A DNA stretch of 64,000 nt from Gymnothorax reevesii (Eukaryota > Chordata > Actinopteri > Anguilliformes > Muraenidae), in contig CM056577.1 in the NCBI GenBank assembly GCA_029721435.1, positions 29,170,719 through 29,234,718 of the forward strand, written 5' to 3'. Positions 38,601-50,600 of this stretch are shown in pieces. Position 1 is the first letter of the stretch. The number at the start of each line of letters is the position of its first letter. The position numbers and the translations under genes are program-made. Under the pieces are notes generated by a model. It had not been told where the DNA came from, made no database searches, and saw only the letters and a program-made list of their open reading frames with translations.

Positions 38601-41600
38601 GTATTCATGGTAATTTGTTGAAGGGCTTTGAATCATATTTATCAAACAGGGTTCAGGAGGTGTCTATAGAAGGTAGAGCATTGCAGCCTTCCTGTGATTT
38701 CTGGGGTTCCACAGGGCTCTATTTTGGGGCCTCCATTGTTCTCCATGTACACAAATGACTTGCCGGCCACTAGCAGTGATTTAACTGACTCTGGCCTCTA
38801 TGCCGATGATGCAAAGTTTTTAAGAACAATATTTAATTAATCTATCAATGTTTTATCTTAAAAAATGTGCCGTTATTTCAATGTCTTTGTGTATATTCCT
38901 AGCATAGTGAATCTTAAATACAGAAATTAATTAATAAATTTGCACAGACCACAAACACACAAGGGCTTTTTCAATGAGGTCTTTACACACATCACTTTCA
39001 CACAAGCCCTATCCCAATAAGGTGTCAATGAGCACACACATACCACTTGCACACAGGGGCTATTAACACAAATCTCATGTTCACATGATCTGCAAAACAT
39101 TCAATTTACAAACATGGAAAGTTAGACGTGACTTACATATAAGTGCTATCCCCAGAGGGTTTTACACGCAACGTGTGCACAGAAAGAATGTGCCGATAAA
39201 TCATTTACACATGAGAATTGTCAATTCATGTTGTTTTTTTTGGACTGGTCATTATTCAGAAAAATATAAGAATTATACTTTCCAAAGTGACAAAAGGAGA
39301 AAATATAAATACATACCAGATCTGAAGCCCAAACAGCAAGTATTTGAAATTTAAAATAAATTTTAAAAACTAACCAGAGGGGAGAAACCAGAGACTAAAA
39401 CAGCTGATAGAAAAACTAGCAGAGGAAATACTGGGAAGAGCCTGGGAACATTAGTGGAGCCCATCTTGTACTAAGAAATCTATCAGAACTTATTAGAGAG
39501 CTTCAAAATGGCTACTAAGGTATTTACATACATACAACTGGGACAGAAGCCATTTACACACAAGGACCATCACCACTCATCGCAGTTAGTAAGGAAAAGA
39601 GGAGAACAGAGTTATATGGAGAGGAGGAGAACGCCCGTGATATGATTTCAATCCTGCTACCAATACAGCACCATCAACCAAGGCCCTCTCCAGTGGAGCC
39701 CAGTAGGCATACAGACCCACACCCTGCCCAGGCACGATGCCCACGGGGAGGGGGAGATACCTGGAGCTCCAGTGAGGGCCGGGAGACCCGTGGTACGGCC
39801 GCCAAGTTCATGTACTCCTTGCGGTCGGAGGTGAGGGTGGGGCGTGGAGAGATCGGGGGCTTTTCCTTTCCTTTACTCACATCGCCCCGCCCCTTCTCCT
39901 CAAACACCTCGTCAGACTGGGGCTGCAGGAGCCACAGAGAGGACTCTGATCCAGGGAAGGACTGCCAAACCCGCACCACACACACGTCGCGCACATCACA
40001 TACAAAACACTGATGTTGCGTGTGTGATGTTGAACCATGTGTACACAATGATCTTCTCACAGGCCATAAGGCATTTTAAAGCGCTTGTTCAACCAAAAAT
40101 AAGATGAGGTCCGCAGAATCTTAAATATAAATACATCCTCTGTGCGCTTGTCATTTCAAATTATAATTAGCCGTTACAAATTTATTCGCATTTTAATTAC
40201 AGCAAATCGCGATCAACTCGGAAAGAACTGATCTTCGGCGATGACGTCACAGAGGATATCTCGCCAGCGGCAGAAAACACACTCATCATGATCTGTAATT
40301 CTGGATTATTCCTGTGAGAAAATGCCGAGTATCTGCTTTTTTTACGACTGCAACAATAAAGCCGATGCAAGCAGAGGCATCGTGGTCCATAAATTTCCAA
40401 AAACCCCAAAATTCAAAAGGCTTGGGAGGATTTTGTGAAGATGAAATAAGCAGATTTCATGGAGCATGGATCAGGATCGGTGATCTGCTCTGATAACTGC
40501 TTTTATCAGCTAAATCCGGAGTCACAGGAAAAGTCTGGATGTCACAGTGGGTTAGTAATTACTGAAATTGCCGCTTACTATGCCATCGGTTAATAAGCCA
40601 AGCCCAAACTGCTCTGGTCCCGACTTTTTCCCCTTCTGTATTCAGAGAAGCTGTTTATAAACCCAGGGAGCCTTTTAGTAAGCCCATCCTAAAGTGAGTG
40701 GAGAAACTATTTTATGCATCACAGTTAGTAATGAAAAGAGGGGAACACAGTTAAACACCCTGTGATATGATCTCACTCCTGCTACCAATGCAGTTCCATC
40801 ACTATGGCCACCACCAGTAGAGCCCAGCAGCCATACAGACCCACACCCTGCCCAGGCACGATGCCCACGGGGAGGGGAAGATACCTGGAGCTCCAGGGAG
40901 GGCCGGGAGACCCGCGGCACGGCCGCCATTTTCATGTACTCCTTGCGGTCGGAGGTGAGGGTGGGGCGTGGGGAGATCGGGGGCTTTTCCTTTCCTTTAC
41001 TCACATCGCCCCGCCCCTTCTCCTCAAACACCTCGTCAGACTGGGGCTGCAGGAGCCACAGAGAGGACTCTGACCCAGGGAAGGACTGCCGCACGAACAC
41101 CGCCAGCTCACCGCACACACACACCGCTTACACAGACTCACAATGTGAAAACATGCGAGCCGCATAAACACCACGTATGCACAAAGCCTTCTCACAAACC
41201 ATTTACACTCAAGGTCTTACACAACCGTGTGAAAACAAAGCCCTTCTCAAAATCCACCACTTATAAGGTATTCACACACACTACTGACACAGACGGGAAA
41301 TACCTACAAACCATGTGTGTGCGAAGACCTTCACATAAGCCAATTTGTGCACAAGGACTGCCCCCCTGAGGAATTTACACACACCGCTAATTCGCAAGAG
41401 CCGTCTCGAAAAGGAATTAACACAAGCATCAAGTATACACCTGGACGGTCCCCAGAGGGTATTTACAAAGACCACTAACACACAAGAGCCTTCTCTACAA
41501 GGAATTTACACACGCCACTTACACACAAGCCCTCTCGCCATAAGGTGTTTTCTCATTTAAGGTATTTTCTCTCACACACACACACACACACACACACCAC

Positions 41601-44600
41601 TTACAGACAAAAGCTATCAACACAAATCTCATGTACGAAAGAACCATTGGGTCATTCCAAATAATCAGATTTTCAAAACACCTGTCACCATGTAATCATA
41701 TATTGCTTCCATATTTTCACATTTGATAAATATGCATTAGTGATGAAAAATCTGAAATTTCAGCTCATTCAGACAAAAAATGATTTTTTGGTGAATTATT
41801 TTCTAAGGGTACTGTCTGCCAGTTTTTTTGTCAATTGACATTTTTCTTGTATTTAATATGGCGGAACTTTTTCATTATCACACCCATGGCTTTGAATCTT
41901 TGCATCTAAGCTAATGTTATACTGTTCAATCAGAAAATGCAGTCCAATGTACTTCATCTTTCTTTGTTCTGGAGCAATGAGCACACCAAAAGTGCCTTTT
42001 GTTCAGGCAGTTCCACGTTTAGGTCCCCAAAGCACCCCCAATATAAACCCTTGCATAGGCTCTCTGGCCTTTTTTCCCATTCGTTCATGTCTGCAAAATA
42101 TAAATCAGGCTGAATTCACCATGAATTCATCAACAACTGCAGTCAGTACCTTGCCAAATGTGGAAAAAAAGTTAAATGCTAAAATGCCACCTCTGCAAAC
42201 CCCCGTATCACCAGGGGCACACCTTGGATTTTCTTCAATTTTTTTTTTTAACTGATTCCACTATTATAGTAGAAAGACCACTCCAAAAAATGTTGATGTG
42301 CTTTGACCAATATAAATTTTGCAGGTCTGAACAGGGGTGGGGTAATCTCAAGAATCGCTTGGCATTTCCAGCTTCTTACACAATGTTAATGACTATTGAA
42401 TCACAATAATTGTAAGTTCTCAATTCATCAATGCATGACACATTCACAGAAAGGTCAGTATGTGCAGGTTGGTAGATCATGTTTGCAAGGAGAAGCCTAA
42501 ACCCAGTTATTGATCATTAATATCTGATTATTGCTATTGTTTTTCATGAAGCGAAACAGGAGGACACAAGCATGAACATGGACGACTTCTGAAAAATGCT
42601 TGGTGCCATTCAATAAACTTCTCTGAACCGTTTCAACTCCTGAGGTCACTGGACGCACAGCCTGGCAGTAGAAGTTGGACAAAACTGGGTCAGACAACAC
42701 TGTTGTGCTCTTTGCTGCATTTAGGAAGCAATAACACTGTTAACACAGCATGGAATACAAAGTGTTAATTTGACAGTCAGTTTACAAAAATTAGTGTCAG
42801 TGAATTTTATGATGCAAAGAAGTGTGATTTTAAAAAATTGCCTGACCCCTATTTAGACAGTTGTGAAATGTATGTCGTTCAAGTCACATCAACAATTTTT
42901 GTTTTGTTATGTCTACTATAATAAAGGAATTAGTACAAATTAGTATGTGATTGCCTAATGATTGAAAACACTTAAAATGTTGCATAGTTAAATATATAAG
43001 AAGCTTAAAATGCCACGCGATTCTCAAGATTACCCCACTGCTGTTCAGACACCTGCAAAATTTATATTGGCCAAAAGACATCAACAATTTTTGGAGTGGT
43101 CTTTCTACTATAATAGAAAAATCAGTTAAAAAAATAGAAGAAAATCCAAGGTGTGCCCCTGGAGATATGGGGGATTGAACAGGTGGCATTTTAGCTTTTT
43201 TTCACATTTGGCAATGTACAGACTGCAGTTGGTGATGAATTCATGGTGAATTCAGCCTGATTTATATTCAGCACACAAAAATGGATGGAAAAATGCCATA
43301 GAGCCTATGCTAGGGTTTACATTGGGGGTGCTTTGGGGTCCTAAACATGGAACTGGCTGAACAAAAGGTACTTTTGGTGTCCTCATAGCTTCACAAGCAA
43401 GAAAGAAGTAGTAAAATTGGTTGCATTTTCTGATTAAACAGTATAACATAAGCGTAGATGTAAAGTTTCAAAGCTATAGGTATAATATAGTTATGCCATG
43501 TTAAATACAAGAAAAATGTCAATTGACCAAAACTGATGGACAGTACACTTAGAAAATAATTCACCAAAAATTCATTTTTGGTCCGAATGAGCTGAAATTT
43601 CGGATTTGCCAGTGATATATTTATGCAGTAGCATACAAAAATTCGCAAAATTGAGAAGATGGTGAGACCCATTTGATGATCTGACATGGAATGACCCCAT
43701 TACACATTCAGTTTACATTACTTTCAACTCCTGTCCCCAGAGGGAATCAACTCCCACCACTAACAAGAAATGTCCCAATAAGCCACTTCCACGCAAGAAC
43801 TGTCAATTCAAGTAACAGGTCACAGCTGGAATTATCCTTTAAAAATAAATGCTAGAACTGTACACCAAACAGGCAGAATTTGAAGTATAAAATAAAGAGA
43901 AAAAAAAACTCCATAAGGGAAGAAACAAAACAGTCAAACAGCTAAAAGAAAAACTACCGTAGAAGAAATCCTAGGAAGAAACTGGCTACATTGGGGGAGC
44001 CCATCTCTCAGTTGAAAACCTATGAAAGCTTTTCAAATAGTGTGACACGGCTACAACTGAGGTATTTACTCGAGCCATTTACACACAAGGACCTTCACCA
44101 CCCATCACAGTTAGTAAGGAAGAGGGGAACAGAGTTAAACACCCAGTAATATGATCTCATGACTGCCAACAATGCAGTTCCATCACTATGGCCTCCACCA
44201 GTAGAGCCCAGCAGCCAGTCAGACCCACACCCTGCCAAGGCACGATGCCCACGGGGTGGGGAAGGTACCTGGAGCTCCTGGGAGGGCCGGGAGCCCCGCG
44301 GCACAGCCGCCATGTCCATATACTTCTTTCGGTCGGAGGTGAGGGTGGGGCGTGGGGAGATCGGGGGCTTTTCCTTTCCTTTACTCACATCGCCCCGCCC
44401 CTTCTCCTCAAAAACCTCGTCAGACTGGGGCTGCAGGAGCCACAGAGAGGACTCTGATCCAGGGAAGGACTGCCAAACACACTCACACACCATACACATG
44501 TGCCACGCACACCACTTGCACACATTGGCTCTACCCAAAAACCATGAGTTCATAAAGACCTTCTCATAAACCATTACACACCAGAACTGTCCCTACAAAC

Positions 44601-47600
44601 CACGTGTACACAATGATCTTCGCACAGGCCTTTTACACGTAAGGACATTCCACACCCCGGGTTACACTGTGGAAACACATCAACAGTGCACCTTTATTGT
44701 CCGCTTCTCTCCAACAACAAATATTTTATCTGAGTATGTCCACGCTTTTCTAGATCACGCATAATAACTGAGCAGGTTTTTCCACATTTAAATCAACTCA
44801 GTGCCAGGAGGAAACAGCTGGAAGAGATTCAGCTGTAAATAAGCCCTTTTTGTGCAGCTACGGTATTGGAAGTTACATGTTACAAAGAAAATCCACAATT
44901 CACAAGTCTCACTGCAACCTGGACTCTGTATAAAGACTCACCTCTGGTGACATATGCCTGGAGTTAACATGGTTCTTCTGGCCAGAAGGCTCCTGAAGAA
45001 ACACAAAGAACCAGGAATTAGGACAGAGATGAATTACGACAGAGCGGAACCAAGCAGCCCAAGAGTTCAACAGGCTTTTGGGAGGACAGGGCTGGACTTG
45101 CGGAGAGGACACAACACCACAAGAACAACACACACAGCACAAAATAACTTTGTAACCATTGACATCCAAGTCCATCAACCCCCGAAGTTTATCGGAAGGC
45201 GTGCAGAACAATTCCCTTCAGATCATCGTCGTCGTCATGCAAGGGCGGAACAGGTCAAATCGCTCGAGCAAGCATTTTGCCACATCATGCAGTAGGCACA
45301 CAACTCTCTTGCAAGGCATTGTGGGATAGAAGAGCCAGCCAATCAGGTCCTCCAGATGCAGGGACCCAGCCTACCTGACGCGGCTCCAGTACAGCCAAAG
45401 AGTGCGGCACTGCTGCAAAGGCTTTGTACGCCTGCTTGATATTGGCGGGAAAGTCGTCGGGCGAGAGAGGGGAAGGGGTGAAAGGCTGCAGGGTGGAACG
45501 GAGAGAAAGAGTGGAGGGAGGGAGAACGGAGGAGGAAAGAAAAGGCAGATCAGAGCAAGGAGAGGGTTTGAGTAGGATGAGGGGAAAACGATATTGCAGA
45601 GAGGCACCTCAAAAGGAAGAGAAAATAAGACTTGAGGACCTAGTTGAAGAGGCCGCAAAATTAAGAAATGCCTGAAGAAATGAGATTAATTGCAGATTTG
45701 CCAATTATAAAGTTATCATTATTAAATGTGTACTTTGTTTCTGGTCAGTCTTGTCTTAACTTGTATTTCTTTTGTTGCTCAATATAAATATATCAAATAT
45801 TTATATAATTACACCAGCAATTTCAACAGTTACTGTACAATACCCAGGATGTCTTGCCAGGCAAAAATTTGAGTCCCAAGTTAATTCTGAGTTACAATCC
45901 TTTTTAACAAAAAACTGCAATTCACTTGCTCACCAATCTGGTATCAGATCTGGGCAGAACACTATAACTACTACTTACCCAGTTATAAATGATACTATTT
46001 GTACACAACATTGCATAGCACTCTTCATTGACCCGCCCTTTTCATTGGCCCAAGGCATTTGATAATGTTGATCATGTCCTTCTGAAAAGATGTTCAGATA
46101 CTGGCTTTGATAATTCTGCTTTTAACTGGTTTAAAAAACTATTTTGAGGATAGAAATCCATGTTTATCATTTGAAGGCCTTCTGTCTAGGGGTGTTAAAA
46201 TCAGTAGGAGTCCCACAAGGCTCAATTCTTGGACTTTTGTTATTCACCATCTGCATCAACAACATTGGCATTATATTTAGATCATTGCAATTCGCATTAA
46301 TATGCTGATGATACTTTCATTTACTCAACTGCTTCTTCAATTAAGTGGGAAGTATCTAATCTTCAGCACGATTTAAATTATGTTCAAGATCCTCAATTGG
46401 GTTAAAGCCCGCCTGAAATGAGAACAAAGCCAAGTTCATGGTATCCTCCAAATCTTAAAAAATAGACCCCCATGACCCTCAATATTTGTACCTCCCAGGG
46501 TGGAAAAATTGACCCTTAGCCCAATTGTTCATACTTGGGTATTTGGCCGGATGGACCTGACTTCTCATATGCATATTGAAATTTGACCAAATTGAGAGGA
46601 GGTGACAGGTTTCTGATACAGAAATAGGGCTTGGTTAATTTTGAAAGTAAGAGGAAGGTTGTGCATTGACTGATACGTACTTCTGTAATTTACAGAAATG
46701 CATCTACTTCTGTTTTAAAACATTTCGATGCGGCTTTCTGCTCTACCATAAGGTTTATCACTGGTCTTGACCTCCGAACCAATTGTTGTGCAATAAAAAA
46801 GTTAGTTTTGTTGGGGGTCATCAAAATCTAGACGAGACTACCATTGGTTTTTGTTTGTTTATAAATGTGTTTAAATAAAAATCCAACCATATCTATCCTC
46901 TCTTCTTACATGGTAAAAGGACTTCTGTCAAGAAGTTCCTCATATTAGAGCAGTGCAGGGTAAAACTGCTTTGTGAAACACATCCCTTAAATCTGGAGTC
47001 AGCAACAAGGTGAGCTCAAACTGAATGAACTGCTTCCTTTTGGCTTTTTTAAGACATTGATCAAATCTTTTTATCAAAATAACTGCTCTTGTTTTAAGCA
47101 GTTGTATTTTTAATTTAATTTTAATTTTCTTTTTAAAATTCTGTATTTTGATGCAGGGCTCGGCAGAAAAGGAGGCTTTATTCTCAGTCAGGTACCCTGC
47201 CAAAATAAATCATGAATAAACTAAGAATACAATATAATGGGTTGATTTATGGTGTGCAACCTCAGCCGGTGTGTGGTGAGCGTTCTGGCACAAAATGGCT
47301 TCTGTGCCATCACTGCTGTGGGTGTTACACATCGGTGGCGGTGAGGTGAATTTTCCCCTCGTTCCCTCTGTAAGTCCCTTGAATTTACATTCAATAAATG
47401 CAATCATATGACCACTGTAGAGGCCAGCATGACAGGTAAAGCAAATACACACCCCCTTCACCCACATTCATTACAGGGTAACTGTAGTGGTCCACTACTT
47501 CTTAAATCTAGGTGAGAATACATAAGAATCAATGCACTTAAAAAAATAAAGTTCTTATACTTTCTTCAGCAGGGAAAAACATAATAAACTTGAATGATTT

Positions 47601-50600
47601 GGCCAATTGTTTCACAACAGAGGTAAACAACTTTACCCCAGATATGACGTTATGCTGTTGACTCCACGCACGCATTAACGGAGGAAAACTTGACTTTCTC
47701 AGCAAGGCGCCCCATAAATATGAGCGAGGCCCAACGCGTCACTGAAACCGAAGGATGCGTTCATAAGCTTGAACACCCATCGACAACAGAGAGCACGTCC
47801 TATCAGGGCGGCACAATTTCGCAGTCAACACAAGAAGACCACTGCATTAAGTAAGCAGCTGTCTTCTTATTGCCAATGGATTATTATTATTATGACTGGA
47901 ACACGTAGAGGTAAATTCAAATGATTGTAAAGATGGTCAAGAAATTCCACCATTTTAAAGGGATGATCCATCAGTCACTCAAAGAGCAAAACACTTTTTT
48001 TTATACCTGCCCGGAAAAAAAAAAAAAATCTATCAACAGATGCCATCTCATAATAAAGGAACGCTCGTTGCCAAAGATGACAGAAATGGCGCTGTCCTTC
48101 CTCTCCTCCACTGACATGTTGGAGATCTTTCTGTGGGCGAGTAATTCATATATTTAACTTGATAAAAGCAACCAAGTGTTTTTCCCAGGGAGCTCAATAT
48201 AAACACAAAACTGGACCACCACAGGTTCCCTTTTAATCTCTTCAAAAGCAGTGGCACCGATTTCAGGTCAGTTTACCCTGTCCACCTCCTCACAACTTCT
48301 GATAACAAGCCAAAAGACAAATCTGACCCCGAATCAGTGCTTTCATAATGTGGCAGGTTTTGAGAGTAGGGGCCAAAATGACCACTGCTCAAAACAACGG
48401 TAAAGCACAGAAAGAGAACTTCAGCCACCATTCAAGTCATGATGAACGGAAAATGTTTTAAAAAATGATACACGATACAGGTACTTGTGTAACTTTAGGA
48501 CAGAGTATTCACCTCTCGATACCGAACCAGATGACTTCAGCAATTTTTATTAATGCACCCTACGTAGTCAAGACAAATATGAGCACTCAGGGCACTTACT
48601 GAAGACAAAGAGCTGATGGGGGAGGAGCTGTACTGGAAGCGGTTTGGGCTGCTACGCCCCTCAGGACTGGGCGAAGAGCCGCCATGCCACGCCCGAGAGA
48701 GGGGCTGGATCACGCCGGGCCTCGTCTGTGAGGCAGAGAGCACAGGTAATGAGACAAGCTTTTACCTGCGTTTACCTGCATTACTTTCAAAAAGAGTGCA
48801 TGATAGAATACCAGGGAATTTTCTGGAAATATACTCTTCCAAAAAAGAAACTATACATTGTTTTTAGCATCAATTTATTATACATGAAATGTTTTGACAA
48901 ATGTGGAAAACATATTGAAAAGAAAGTAGAATCAATAATTCAATATTTGTATAGTTTATTTTTTGGAAGAGTATATTTCAAAACTTTTTCCACATTTGTC
49001 AAAACATTTCATGTACAAAGTATAATAAATTGATGCAAAAAACAATGTATAGTTTCTTTTTTGGAAGAGTATATAACCCCATTGCCAATGTTGTTTTTTT
49101 TTTTTTTTTTTTAATTTTCCCAAAAGGAAATTTCATGGTTTTTTTCTCCAACCGTTAAGACAGAATTAGAGCAACATGTCGCATATGTATATTTGAATAA
49201 CTTTTGAATTTCCAAAGCAACATAACTGTGAGACATTAGGCATAAAAATGTCCAGGAGCTCACCCATAAATGGCTAATAAAATTGCCTCTTATGATCAAT
49301 GTAGCACAGTCACTGCAAGTCAGAGGCTCCCAAGCAAACTGGAGACTAACCATTCTGGGGAATTTTATTTCTATGCAAAATTTGTCTCTTGATTCATTGG
49401 CTACACATCATTTTTATAACTATAATACAGAATTGGCCTAAATGCAGCGGTTTCTGGGACTCATATGTCCCGACAGGATATTTGGAAATATGGTGGGACA
49501 TGTGTCCCATTACTACTAAAAAAGTGAAAGCAAATTATGTTCTGCTGGGATCGGCATGACACCCCAATAGGTGTGTGTATCACAGGAACACGGCTGGGAG
49601 CCAGAGCACCGCAAATATCTTCCCAAGCACCATAGTCATATTTAAACTCAAAACACCTGTTTCTATAATGTAAAATTCTGTCAGTGAGTTGAGATAATTT
49701 TGACTCATTTCTCAGTGTTCCAATGGGATAAGAAAATTTCATTTGTCAAGCACATGGTAACTTAACTAAAAATATAAAATAATTTTGAAAATAAATAAAT
49801 TTAATTCACTTGCACAATTGAAAACCAATCTTGAGCTCTTTTAAACACATTGCCAAATGATAGGTTTTCAACAGCTTTAATTTCGATATCTTACATCACT
49901 TAGCAACAACAGCTGCATTTAGTGCTCAAAGGGTCAAAATAAGCTAATGGGAGTGAAAAAATAAGAATTTTAGGCTCATAATATTAAACATTTGTGAGAC
50001 AGATTTCTTGACCTGAGTTATGTGCACACACTCACCAGTGAGCTCTCCTTTGGCGAGTTGAGACCGATGTTTGCCTGAGAAACAAAAATTAACAGATTAC
50101 CTCCAAGTCAGAATCTTACAACTTCAGGCGTAAAATTAAGCATCGAGGAGAACTGGTTAGGCCACTGCATCGCTGCTGGAAATGATCTGGTTAGGAGCGT
50201 AGCTCTTCAAACAACTCGCATAGGCCCCGCCATCTTAGCATCCACCGCAAATATGAAAGCGTTAGTCCACGCCAAGCTCCAAGGCGCGATACGAGCGGAG
50301 TAGAAACCGCGCTGGGTACAGCACTTACGAAGCGAGTTTCTCGCCCAGGACTAGGACTCGCAGGGGTCTGGAGAGAAGTGGGGCGCGAGGGCTTCTGCTG
50401 AGGACAAAGGGGGGGTAGGGGGGAGGGGAGTTCAACCGACAGCTCTCCCATTTACAACACACGCCAAGGTCATCAGGTCATACAACATCAGGTCAAGTCT
50501 GCAACCGCAGGCGGTCACTGTAAAAACTGCCATTTTTGTGGATGGCCACGAATTTCATGGTTGATCCCGCAGTACGCTTGACTTCCTCGTCTCGCGGATA

